DNA of 64,000 nt, from NCBI RefSeq assembly GCF_028864635.1, contig NZ_CP104850.1, forward strand, positions 1 to 64,000, read 5' to 3'. Every line of letters starts with the position of its first letter. The stretch's first letter is position 1. The stretch comes from Cloacibacterium sp. TD35 (GTDB taxonomy: Bacteria; Bacteroidota; Bacteroidia; Flavobacteriales; Weeksellaceae). The notes below the pieces were generated by a model. It worked only from the letters and a program-made list of their open reading frames with translations, ran no database searches and had not been told where the DNA came from. Made by a program: the position numbers and the translations under genes. Shown one piece after another: positions 1-8,261 of the stretch.

Positions 1-102
1 AGGATAGAAGTCATAAGAGATTTTTTCCTACTAAAATGCTTGTTCCATAAATCTAACGAGTGAAGCCTAATCATCTAGGTTTTTGTCTATGGTTATATTG
101 TA

Positions 103-136
103 AAAATAAAAACTCCGAAGTTTCTCAACTTCGGAG
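103..136 (-). terminator. Intrinsic terminator of the leftward accessory block
   Basis: CTCCGAAG (113-120) pairs with CTTCGGAG (129-136) around an 8-nt loop, and on the minus strand the stem is followed by a T-rich run. It lies just past the stop codon of the small membrane protein and probably ends that transcript. Positions 1-102 show no convincing gene. Confidence 0.75.
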
Positions 137-164
137 AGCGGGTGAATATAATAATATCCATTTA

Positions 165-437
165 TTACATTGAAAAATTATCTAAATATTGATATAGAAA
201 ATAATTTTTTAGAATAATTATAAGTACAATTAAAATTATATAAATATAAAAATAAGTTGAAATTTTAAACCTTTTAACAATAAGAAAAATGAAAATTAAT
301 AAAATAGTTAATACATCAATAATGAAAGATTGAACAACTCCAATTCCTATTAAAGAATGAAAAAAATATGTGAGCCAATTTATTATAAATAATGATAAAA
401 TAAAATACCATAATTTGTTTTTTCTAAAATTTTCCAT
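165..437 (-). CDS. Small three-helix membrane protein, possible immunity protein
   Basis: This 90-residue protein consists almost entirely of hydrophobic segments, at roughly residues 10-32, 36-54 and 60-82, joined by short basic turns. I do not recognise a family. The gene overlaps the 3' end of the upstream DUF3289-like gene by 14 bp, so the two are probably translationally coupled. A small polytopic membrane protein in the last position after a candidate toxin is a common layout for bacteriocin immunity proteins. That role is inference from context only. The ATG at 435-437 is used, and a clear terminator follows the stop. Confidence 0.6.
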   Translation of the reverse strand: MENFRKNKLWYFILSLFIINWLTYFFHSLIGIGVVQSFIIDVLTILLIFIFLIVKRFKISTYFYIYIILIVLIIILKNYFLYQYLDNFSM

Positions 438-1239
438 CAGAATATATATCTTTTTTTAATTCTACAATAAATGGTTTTGCTTTTCTGTATCTTTGTAGCA
501 GATACCATGCTTTAAAATGATTCCCCGTATTTGGTGATGGTTTATAATCTTCTCCGTGAAGCAAAATATCGTTCCAATCTAGTCCAAAATGATCATACAA
601 AGTATAACGAAAAGTTCCTGTCCAATATTTCCTTTTTAAATCACAAAAATAGTTAATTAATTCTATCTTTGTAGCATAAACTTGATGAATTGTAATTCCT
701 AGTCCCATAGCATTATTTATAAATCCATCAAAACTCATTCTTGGTATATACAACGGCTTATTATTTAAAAATTTTAAATCTGCTGTACCTTCATAAATGA
801 CAGCCTTGATACTATTTGTTATTTTTTTGTGATATTCTTGAAACTCATCACTTCCAAAGACATGTTTTATTAATCTTTTATCCATATAGTTTCCTTTTGT
901 ACCATTAAAAAATTTTTGACACATATCTAAACCTATAGATTCCATTTCAAACATAGAAACATCAGTAAATAAGTCTTTCATCATTCCAAACAATTCATTA
1001 TCAGATTTTTTGAAAATTACAGAATTTTTCTCCCAAAATTTTTTTTGAGAATTTTGAATTTCCTTTAAATAAGAAACATCTTTCAAATCCTCTGCAACTT
1101 TTCCATTTAAATCTAAACCAGGTTTTATTTCGGTTTCAGCGAGTAATTTGTAAGGAATTCTAATGATGCTGTTTTTTGCGTCCTTTCTATCCAATTCATC
1201 GAGTAAGCTTTGTACATTTGGGCTTAATAAACTATACAT
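424..1239 (-). CDS. DUF3289-like protein, candidate effector
   Basis: This is a soluble protein of 271 residues with no signal peptide or membrane segment. The C-terminal third has the pattern Y-T-L-Y-D-H-F-G-L-D, then L-L-H-G, then F-K-A-W-Y-L-L-Q-R-Y and K-P-F-I-V-E, which resembles the DUF3289 family as I remember it. That family is often encoded near secretion or phage-tail genes and has no established activity. The gene follows the 1229-residue gene on the same strand, 78 bp downstream, with a hairpin between them. It overlaps the small membrane protein gene by 14 bp. A toxin role is inferred from this pairing and is not shown by any catalytic motif. Confidence 0.6.
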   Translation of the reverse strand: MYSLLSPNVQSLLDELDRKDAKNSIIRIPYKLLAETEIKPGLDLNGKVAEDLKDVSYLKEIQNSQKKFWEKNSVIFKKSDNELFGMMKDLFTDVSMFEMESIGLDMCQKFFNGTKGNYMDKRLIKHVFGSDEFQEYHKKITNSIKAVIYEGTADLKFLNNKPLYIPRMSFDGFINNAMGLGITIHQVYATKIELINYFCDLKRKYWTGTFRYTLYDHFGLDWNDILLHGEDYKPSPNTGNHFKAWYLLQRYRKAKPFIVELKKDIYSDGKF

Positions 1240-1273
1240 AATTTTAATTTTTAAAAGTTAATTTTTTTCAAAA

Positions 1274-1297
1274 TCTCTCTCAAAAAAATGAGAGAGA
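1274..1297 (-). other. Hairpin between two genes of one transcript
   Basis: TCTCTCTCA (1274-1282) and TGAGAGAGA (1289-1297) form a perfect 9-bp stem. On the minus strand only a short T-run follows, so it may be a partial terminator or an mRNA-stabilising structure that lowers expression of the downstream DUF3289-like and membrane genes. Confidence 0.45.
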
Positions 1298-1317
1298 CTT
1301 CAAAAAGATTTTTAAAT

Positions 1318-4300
1318 TTAGTTTGTAACAATTACATTTGTAACTTCTCTAGGCAAAGTAGTTGCTAAGTCGCTTCCTTCCATTTTAGCATCTTCTAGTA
1401 ATGCAAAAGGACTTTCAAAAACCAATTCATCTGGATTTTCACAGTTTTCTAAATCTGTTTCTGGGAAAATTGGTAAAGCATCTGTAACTTCTAAACCTGC
1501 AGATTTTGCCTGTAAAATGGTAAGAGAGGTAGGGATAGTACTAATCCAATATTTGCCTTGTGGTTTGCCTGTAGGCTCTCTAAGCTCATCTGCTATAGAA
1601 AGAAACATAGGATCACCAATTACTGGTACTTCACCACCATTCCAGATTTTGCCAGTTGCCATATAGAAATTTACTGCATCTTCAAAACCAGGCTTTACCG
1701 TTACTACTACTCTTGCCATACCTGCTTGCAAGAAATTTCTAAACAATGGATCTAGCTCTTCTGATAAGTACATTTCTTTCCAATGTTTATTTTCTGCCCA
1801 GTAATAAGGATAGAAAGTATAATCCATCACATTCCACTCAAAGGCTTGTTCTAAAAATTTGGCAAGTGAAGTGTAAGCATCTAAATTCTCATCTATGGTT
1901 ACACTAAAACTTTCCATGGTCTGATTGTCGTCTGTAGAAAGAGCTTTACCAATACCATTATAGTCTTGTAGTAAATAAGCAATACAATTATGCTTTAAGA
2001 TATTGCTTTCCATTTCACGGTAGAATGTGCTTACTTTATCTTTATTCTTTTCTTCTTCCGCCTTAGATGCGGCGTCTGCATCTGCCTGAGCTTGTTTAAA
2101 ATCTGCGTACTGCTTATCATATTCTTCAATAATCGCATCAAAACTTGTTTTTTTCCAATTATTGACAAAGACATCAGATAATTTACAACTTAGCTTCAGA
2201 GTAATGGTAACTGTGCTAAGGTCTTGTCCTTTGTATGATAATTTTAGTTTATCCTGAATATTGAGACCAGAAATTGGAGTTATATTTCCGTTAGAATCAC
2301 TATTATAGTAAATTTGTTTGCCATCTAATGGATGATAAACCCATATTTTTGCATTGGTAATCCATCCAGAACTTCTTTTATAAGAAACAGAACCTTCAAA
2401 TTTTTCGCACAAATAATTTTGTGGGATATCATATTCTATAATTCCGGAATTACCTGGATTCATCTTAGATTCTGAAACCGATTTAAATTTCTCTGGCATT
2501 TGCTCTAATTTCACTTTATAATAATCTGCCCAATATTGAATTGTAGCTTCTTCTGATGTTGCATCTTTCATCTGCTTAATGCCAGTAACCTTTCTTGGAT
2601 CTATAGGTGGAGTTAATATTGTTTTAACCGATTTTGTTGCCAGCCTATGTAGTCGTGCAGGTTCAGGAATCATAAATTCAAACATGGTACGTTTTCCATA
2701 ATTAAAAATTTGATTCTTCACTTTTTTATCTACCCATCTGTAAACCCCAGTAATATGCTGCGGAGTAACATCACTTCCAATTTTGCCTCGATTGTCAAAT
2801 TCATGTACATTATTCAACTGAACATCATGCACTATTTTCTGGATTCTCTCCTCTGAAATTTTTGAAACTACACGTTCCAATGCACGCTCTGTTATTTCTT
2901 GCGCTTTAATAGTAGCCTGTCTTGTACTTTCTCTTTGTGCATTGCTGTTTGCAAAACTACCTCCCATATCAAATTTCCAAGCTGCACCGTTAGCACTATA
3001 TGAGGTGTGTGCCTCTATATTTTGCTGTCTATCTAATTCTCTCGCTACCTCGCTCTGCATTTCTGAACGATTCACTTTCGAAGTATCGGTCATTTTTTCT
3101 ACTTCTTGGAACTTTGTAGTTGTTGTAGTAGTTTCTGTAAGTGTTCTCTCTGATATTGATTTATGTCGAAGTTCACTTGCCATTACATTTTCAATATTTG
3201 AAACTTCACCAGGCACATAAGCATGCACACTTTGAACTACTTTTAAATAGTCTGCTACACCTAATCTTTTAATTCCAAAATTTTTAGGGTTAAATGCTTT
3301 TTTACCTGTGTTTCCTTGAGCTAATACTAATTTTGCAAAATAGTGATCAACCGTAGGATCGTTTAATTTAAAAGTAAGTATACCCTCTCTATTATTCTTG
3401 AAATAAAATTTTGCGGTAAACTCTGTAAAGTCGTATAATTCAGAAATTGTGAACTGATCATTAAAGATATTATTAATCAATAATTTTAATCCATCAATTG
3501 AGAACTCTTTAGGAATAAATTCAAGGATGTTTCCAAGAGAACCTTTCACTTGACATTCTAAAGCATCTATTTCCCAAGAAGTATCTGGTACTTCTAAAAC
3601 CAAATCAAAATCATAAAGCTGTTTAAAATCAACTATATCCCATCTAATATTGACTTTAGGAGTTAATACAGCTGAAAAAGGATTCTGAGCAGTAACATTT
3701 TGAATACGAACAGACGCACCACCAATATTAGCATATTCTTCTTTATCTAATTCAGTAGCAGTAACTATTTTGGTTGCAAATTCAGAATTTTGGGCATTAA
3801 TCATTCTATCTAATTCTTCTTGTGTAAAAACTCCCTCTACTGGTAGAATTCTTACATCTGGTGATGCCTCATTATTGAAACTTTGAATAGTTTGATTCGA
3901 AGATTCTACATTATAGCCACCCACAAACTCTCTATTCAAAACATCTGACATTGTTTCAAATGATTTCTGAGAAAGTTTTTCTTTGAGATATTCTGAATCA
4001 AAAGTCGAATAACTAAATTGGAAATTTGGTAAGGTAGGATAAGGAACTGCATCTAAAAGGGCTTGTTGTTCTTCAGATGTCTGTTCCTCTGTAAAAGAAT
4101 ATCTAACAAGATTTAACTGAGCTTCATATTCATCCAACAATGGTTCAATACTTGTCAGATAGTCTTCTTGAGAAGTTTTTAGTGCATTGTTATAGTCTCT
4201 CTGATAATTTTTAGAAATAAGATTAATCTCTGACTTCAGATGATCTATCCTAGATTTTTCTGAAATTGCTAGTGCCAATTCTTGATTTTTTTTAGCGTAG

Positions 4301-5007
4301 TTTGCTAATTTTCTCTCTGTTGAAGCTGAAAGTCTGTTAAAATCGGGATCCTCCGCAATGTAAGAAGTAGAAATTAAGCTTTCATTTACGGTAAATACAT
4401 TAGGAGTATCTTCCGCATCTATCCCATCATCTATAATACTATCAACAAACAATCTCCCTGGCAAAACTACTTTTGCATCTCTAAGAATTAAGTGAGATTC
4501 ATTATTTTGGTGTAAAGAAAAATGAATAGCTTTTATAACTTGCAGAATAGATTCTTTTACATAAAAATCTTTTTGTGTCAGTACTTGATAAATCAAATTA
4601 TCCCATAATTTTGAATAGGAAGAAGGAAAAGTAACAGTCTGAGGCAAAAAATTTACAATATTCTCTAACTCATTTTTTGCAATTTTTTCAGCAGCTGGGA
4701 AATAATCTGAAAAATCTGTTACTACCTCACTTTTTGTTTTATAAAAATAGTTGCTATTTTGAGAATCTATTATAGAAATTTGATTCTCTAAGGCTGTAAT
4801 TTTAGAGCCGTTAGAACTATCCCAAATTCCAACTGGAATAGCTTCTCCAAAAAGAATTGAATGATCTTTTGAGAGGTGTACAAACCCAAGATTTTTCTCA
4901 GGGTGAGTTTCTGTAAGCTGTGGATTTCTAAGGCTTACAAATCTAAATAATGTTTGTGATGCATTATTTTTACTGTTATTGTTGTTCATATTTTGTTCTG
5001 GTAACAT
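1318..5007 (-). CDS. Large 1229-residue protein of unknown function in a tail-fibre/lysis gene block
   Basis: I do not recognise an established function. The central part (roughly residues 600-800) is rich in Glu, Lys, Arg and Thr and looks like a long helical or coiled-coil region, including a run of six Thr. It is followed by a conserved-looking stretch with ITGVYRWVDK, NYGKRTMFEF and IPEPA, a pattern I associate with large uncharacterised proteins of Bacteroidota and Proteobacteria. A second Ala/Glu/Lys-rich helix lies near residue 980. There is no signal peptide or T9SS tail. The ATG at 5005-5007 is preferred over one 29 codons upstream because it follows the A-rich leader usual in this phylum; the longer form would add a basic extension. 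One copy of the shared operator lies about 180 bp upstream. Confidence 0.6.
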   Translation of the reverse strand: MLPEQNMNNNNSKNNASQTLFRFVSLRNPQLTETHPEKNLGFVHLSKDHSILFGEAIPVGIWDSSNGSKITALENQISIIDSQNSNYFYKTKSEVVTDFSDYFPAAEKIAKNELENIVNFLPQTVTFPSSYSKLWDNLIYQVLTQKDFYVKESILQVIKAIHFSLHQNNESHLILRDAKVVLPGRLFVDSIIDDGIDAEDTPNVFTVNESLISTSYIAEDPDFNRLSASTERKLANYAKKNQELALAISEKSRIDHLKSEINLISKNYQRDYNNALKTSQEDYLTSIEPLLDEYEAQLNLVRYSFTEEQTSEEQQALLDAVPYPTLPNFQFSYSTFDSEYLKEKLSQKSFETMSDVLNREFVGGYNVESSNQTIQSFNNEASPDVRILPVEGVFTQEELDRMINAQNSEFATKIVTATELDKEEYANIGGASVRIQNVTAQNPFSAVLTPKVNIRWDIVDFKQLYDFDLVLEVPDTSWEIDALECQVKGSLGNILEFIPKEFSIDGLKLLINNIFNDQFTISELYDFTEFTAKFYFKNNREGILTFKLNDPTVDHYFAKLVLAQGNTGKKAFNPKNFGIKRLGVADYLKVVQSVHAYVPGEVSNIENVMASELRHKSISERTLTETTTTTTKFQEVEKMTDTSKVNRSEMQSEVARELDRQQNIEAHTSYSANGAAWKFDMGGSFANSNAQRESTRQATIKAQEITERALERVVSKISEERIQKIVHDVQLNNVHEFDNRGKIGSDVTPQHITGVYRWVDKKVKNQIFNYGKRTMFEFMIPEPARLHRLATKSVKTILTPPIDPRKVTGIKQMKDATSEEATIQYWADYYKVKLEQMPEKFKSVSESKMNPGNSGIIEYDIPQNYLCEKFEGSVSYKRSSGWITNAKIWVYHPLDGKQIYYNSDSNGNITPISGLNIQDKLKLSYKGQDLSTVTITLKLSCKLSDVFVNNWKKTSFDAIIEEYDKQYADFKQAQADADAASKAEEEKNKDKVSTFYREMESNILKHNCIAYLLQDYNGIGKALSTDDNQTMESFSVTIDENLDAYTSLAKFLEQAFEWNVMDYTFYPYYWAENKHWKEMYLSEELDPLFRNFLQAGMARVVVTVKPGFEDAVNFYMATGKIWNGGEVPVIGDPMFLSIADELREPTGKPQGKYWISTIPTSLTILQAKSAGLEVTDALPIFPETDLENCENPDELVFESPFALLEDAKMEGSDLATTLPREVTNVIVTN

Positions 5008-5186
5008 TTTTATTTTTTTTAAATTGTTAATAATTTGTTTTTTGAGATTTACTCTCTGTATTTGCGCAAATAAGAGTGTTTTTTTAGTTTTCAAGCATAA
5101 GATATGCTGTCCAATAATTATAAATTATTGAATTTCATTAAATTAAATGCTTTTTGAATCTTTGATTAGTTTCTGAAATTTGCAGT

Positions 5187-5205
5187 GACACCAAAACGTG
5201 TCGTA
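5187..5205 (-). promoter_or_regulatory. Divergent sixth copy of the shared operator
   Basis: On the minus strand the site reads TACGACACGTTTTGGTGTC. It contains GACAC and GTGTC as a perfect 5-bp dyad and matches the consensus of the five stronger sites at 8145, 8244, 9418, 9990 and 11014. The sequence where a TAnnTTTG box would be expected (5170-5177) does not match, so it may be a weaker or differently organised promoter for the 1229-residue gene. Confidence 0.5.
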
Positions 5206-5221
5206 ACAAATTTTTGGCTTT

Positions 5222-6301
5222 TTAATCCTCGTTTTTAGTATACTCAAGAATAACTCTAACAGAAGTTCTCCCAGTTTCATTAGGTTCTATTATCTCTTGT
5301 CCTTCTGAATTAATATAACTATGGTTATTTATAATTATCAGTTTATCCCATTCCATTAAATAAATATTTTGGATAAATTTTCCATAAATTTCATATTTAC
5401 CATCTACAAAGTCACTATTTAAGATTACCCCACCTTTACTATATATTCTTTGGCCTTTACGAACATTTAAAAATAAAGCATCATAATTTATAATTTTATC
5501 TATTGATAAATGAATCAAATCTACACTTGTTTCCATTTCAGTAATATCTCTTTCAATAACAGTTCTGTATAATGTTCTACCGTCATAAATACCTATATTT
5601 AGTTCTTCATTAATCGCATATTTTGTTTTGTTTATTTCGGAGAGTAATTTCCAATCGGGGTTTAGAATCTTTTCAAAATTTTCTGTAGCAGGGCATGAAA
5701 TAAGTGTATAAACTATTAAATTATTATCATTATCTCTTTTATAAAAATTAGAACTATATGGTCTAGCTAAAATATTTTCACAATAATTAGAGTCTGTGAT
5801 TATTCTATTTTCAAAAGGAATGCATATATAAAAAAGATCTGAATCAATATTAATAGGTAAAGGTTGACCGGCTATATAATCATTATGTATATTCTGACAA
5901 ACATAAATATCATTATTAATAAGCTCATCTTCTGGAATAAATACAACATTATCTCCTGCATTAACATTTTCCAATGGGATGAATGGTTCAACACCTATTT
6001 TAGTATAGAGTATATATCTAATATCTTCAGGGATTGTTATTTTCTTCCATGAACTGTCCAACACTATATTCCTCTTATTATCATCTACTTCACTACGGTA
6101 AATCCCTCCTTCAAAAGCTACTAAATCGTATTTTTTATAATTTTCACCTTCTTTAAAATTTGATATTCCATAACCATTAATTTGACTTATAGGAATCTTT
6201 TCTTCCTTATGCCAATAAGAGTCTTGCCACTCCCAGAAATCCTCTTGCTTGGGTTTGTCTCCATTTTCAAAGACTTTTTTTAGTTCTTGTTTTGATTTCA
6301 T
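5222..6301 (-). CDS. Tail-fibre-like protein with carbohydrate-binding-type module
   Basis: This is a 359-residue protein without a signal peptide. Residues 1-33 are nearly identical to the start of the next gene upstream (two differences) and contain the F-W-E-W-Q-D-S-Y-W-H-K motif. That motif is typical of structural or fibre proteins in Bacteroidota prophage and tail-like loci. Around residues 48-75 the pattern Y-K-K-Y-D-L-V then G-G-I-Y-R-S resembles small carbohydrate-binding modules of chitinase or fibre type. The remainder is beta-rich and unfamiliar. The gene starts 27 bp after the previous stop, so both are probably in one transcript. I infer a particle-tip or surface adhesin role. 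No sheath, tube or baseplate gene is visible in the window. Confidence 0.6.
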   Translation of the reverse strand: MKSKQELKKVFENGDKPKQEDFWEWQDSYWHKEEKIPISQINGYGISNFKEGENYKKYDLVAFEGGIYRSEVDDNKRNIVLDSSWKKITIPEDIRYILYTKIGVEPFIPLENVNAGDNVVFIPEDELINNDIYVCQNIHNDYIAGQPLPINIDSDLFYICIPFENRIITDSNYCENILARPYSSNFYKRDNDNNLIVYTLISCPATENFEKILNPDWKLLSEINKTKYAINEELNIGIYDGRTLYRTVIERDITEMETSVDLIHLSIDKIINYDALFLNVRKGQRIYSKGGVILNSDFVDGKYEIYGKFIQNIYLMEWDKLIIINNHSYINSEGQEIIEPNETGRTSVRVILEYTKNED

Positions 6302-6328
6302 AAACGATTGTTTTTGATAATTAAAATA

Positions 6329-7576
6329 TTAGTAAAGAGCATTCCAGTTAGTCCCATCAAACCCATAATGCTTGTTATCTGAAGTGTTAAAGAACAAGTC
6401 TCCTGAGTTTGATGTACTAGGAAAAGTTGTTCCTTTAGAAGCATTAATTTCTAATGCCTTTTTATCTTCCCAGCCAAAAGTACCATCAGGATTTGCCACA
6501 ATGTTTTTTGTATAAGAAGCATCTGCACTTGGCATATAACCTGCACCTATAATAAATTTACCGTTAAATTTCACCCATCTCTCAACAAAATCACCCGTAA
6601 TAAGACCTGTAGAATAATCATTATGCCCATGTCCTGGTGTAGCATTATCCCAAAAGTTAGAAGAAGTAGTTGAAGGAATACTATGAATACAAAGCTTATT
6701 ACTGAAGTTGTAGGCAGCATTGGTAGAAGTTCCTCCTGCCCTTGCTCCAATAAAGACATTGTTATTTCCAGAAGAAATTCCTATCCCAGATCCATATCCA
6801 ATCATTACATTATCTTTTCCAGATGTAATATATGAGCCTGTTGAGCTTCCAACCAATACGTTTCTTTGTGCATCTTCTTTTATATTATTCCCAGCAGATG
6901 TTCCAACACATACATTATGTTTTCCGGTAATATTACCTCCTGCGTTTCCTGTCATTGCAGCACCAATAGCAACATTACCTCTACCAGTTGTTAACGTCTG
7001 TAAAGACCCCCACCCAAAAGATGAGTTGTAGTCACCTGAAGATAATACTTTTAATCCTTCTGCTGAAAAACTAGAATTACCGCCACCTGTAGCAACTGCT
7101 GACATTCCTCCAAAATATATATTAGAATCTGCACCAACTGATGGAGTGGCCACATAATTCAAAGATGCTTTACTAGAATCTTTTATAGAAATAGAGGTTG
7201 AAGAAACGCTTCCTCTCAATGATACTCTGTCTAATGTATCTGCCTCAGAAGGTGTAATATCCACATACTGTGAACCACTCCATCTATATAGTCTGTTAGA
7301 ATTTTTAGCTAAAAATAATTTACCCACTTCTCCATTTATTGGAAAATCTTCCATGGCATCATATTCTAAAATATCATCTACATAGCTTGGTAATTGTTCT
7401 GATGGGACTTTCCCATTTACTAAATCTGCCTTTTTAGATAAATCAACTCTATTTGCAGGAATAATATCTCCTTCATCCTCTTTGTGCCAAAAAGAGTCTT
7501 GCCATTCCCAAAAATCTTCTTGTTTTGGTTTATCTCCATTTTCGAAAACTTTTCTTAATTCTTGTTTTGATTTCAT
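6329..7576 (-). CDS. Tail-fibre-like protein with YadA-head-like repeats
   Basis: The protein has 415 residues. Residues 1-33 form the cassette shared with the downstream gene. The middle part (about 165-290) is a series of degenerate 14-16 residue repeats of the type G-x-x-N-V-x-I-G-x-x-x-G, the left-handed parallel beta-roll pattern of trimeric adhesin heads and many phage fibres. The C-terminus ends with G-D-L-F-F-N-T-S-D-N-K-H-Y-G-F-D-G-T-N-W, a common terminal motif of Bacteroidota fibre proteins. There is no signal peptide, which favours a particle or intracellular assembly over classical secretion. Its promoter is probably one of the two operator-controlled promoters at 8127-8261. Confidence 0.65.
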   Translation of the reverse strand: MKSKQELRKVFENGDKPKQEDFWEWQDSFWHKEDEGDIIPANRVDLSKKADLVNGKVPSEQLPSYVDDILEYDAMEDFPINGEVGKLFLAKNSNRLYRWSGSQYVDITPSEADTLDRVSLRGSVSSTSISIKDSSKASLNYVATPSVGADSNIYFGGMSAVATGGGNSSFSAEGLKVLSSGDYNSSFGWGSLQTLTTGRGNVAIGAAMTGNAGGNITGKHNVCVGTSAGNNIKEDAQRNVLVGSSTGSYITSGKDNVMIGYGSGIGISSGNNNVFIGARAGGTSTNAAYNFSNKLCIHSIPSTTSSNFWDNATPGHGHNDYSTGLITGDFVERWVKFNGKFIIGAGYMPSADASYTKNIVANPDGTFGWEDKKALEINASKGTTFPSTSNSGDLFFNTSDNKHYGFDGTNWNALY

Positions 7577-7687
7577 TTTTTTGTTTTTAAGTGTTAATAA
7601 TGTCTCCTAAAAGGATAAAAATTTCATTAGAAAAATTCCTATCCATTGTTCTAAAAAGCCTTCCTTCATAAAATTCAGTTTTGATTG

Positions 7688-7870
7688 TTAATAATTAAGT
7701 TCATAATCTTGAAATCTCAATTCCATTTCATCAAACTCTTTAGAAAAAAATTGTTCCATTTCCTTTAACTCACATTCTGAATGGAGCTCTTCTTTTTCTT
7801 CTTTAGTTAATGATGCAATAGAGATTTCTTTTTCCTGAAAAACATCAGGAACGTCTTCAGATGTTTTCAT
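7688..7870 (-). CDS. Small acidic protein of unknown function
   Basis: This 60-residue protein is dominated by Glu and Asp with scattered Lys and is probably helical. I recognise no family. It starts with ATG at 7868-7870 after an A-rich leader and lies 111 bp upstream of the first fibre gene in the same direction. That gap also holds a 20-codon ORF (7607-7669) on the same strand, which is too short to call. Possible roles include a chaperone or assembly factor for the neighbouring fibre proteins, but this is speculation from position and charge. Confidence 0.45.
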   Translation of the reverse strand: MKTSEDVPDVFQEKEISIASLTKEEKEELHSECELKEMEQFFSKEFDEMELRFQDYELNY

Positions 7871-8004
7871 TTTTTTTCATTTTTTTGTTAAACATTTTTA
7901 AATTATTCGCGAAAAATTTTGTGATTTTAATGCATAATTCTTGCTGTTCGATTCACTGTAAAGTGTCGGATTGAAATAATGGAAATCGTAAAATTTTTAG
8001 TTAT

Positions 8005-8094
8005 CTATGCGTCTTTCTCTTTCTTTTTAAAGAGTTTTTCTCTAATGAACATTATGGACTGTTCAAATAAGAATTTTAGAAATTTTGGTTTCAT
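8005..8094 (-). CDS. Putative 29-residue basic peptide
   Basis: A short ORF beginning MKPKFLKFLFEQ and ending in a strongly basic tail (KLFKKKEKDA) follows the operator-promoter at 8127-8161 by a leader of about 25-30 nt. Its N-terminal half could form an amphipathic or membrane-associating helix. The support is a perfect promoter directly upstream, an ATG in an A/T-rich context, and the absence of any longer ORF between that promoter and position 7870. There is no homology evidence. It could instead be an untranslated leader of the 60-residue gene. Confidence 0.35.
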   Translation of the reverse strand: MKPKFLKFLFEQSIMFIREKLFKKKEKDA

Positions 8095-8126
8095 AATATT
8101 TTGTGTTTAGTGCTATTTTGATATTT

Positions 8127-8161
8127 CAAAGATAAATTTTGAAGGCGACAAAACTCTTCGC
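8127..8161 (-). promoter_or_regulatory. Operator-promoter of the accessory regulon (29-aa/60-aa genes)
   Basis: On the minus strand GCGAAGAGTTTTGTCGC (8145-8161) is followed by TATCTTTG (8127-8134), a perfect TAnnTTTG -7 box. The 18-bp offset between box and operator is the same as in the four other strong sites. The operator differs from the consensus at about three positions but keeps a GCGA/TCGC dyad. Confidence 0.65.
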
Positions 8162-8225
8162 AATATTTTTATCTAATAGAAATTTTTCATCATTTGTGTT
8201 TTTTGTTTTGTATTTATGTTTGATT

Positions 8226-8261
8226 CAAAGGTATACCTAAGAAGCGCCAGAACTCGTCGTG
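8226..8261 (-). promoter_or_regulatory. Operator-promoter of the accessory regulon (tandem, distal)
   Basis: The minus strand reads CACGACGAGTTCTGGCGC (8244-8261) followed by TACCTTTG (8226-8233), with the regulon's constant 18-bp offset. The operator abuts the stop codon of the phospholipase gene. It stands in tandem, about 100 bp upstream of the next operator-promoter, so the region up to 7870 has two start points. Only a 6-codon ORF follows it directly. Confidence 0.7.

Noticed and set aside
6720-7031. Pro/Leu-rich open frame opposite the fibre gene
   Set aside because: It is a shadow of the Gly-rich beta-roll repeats and has no start context of its own.
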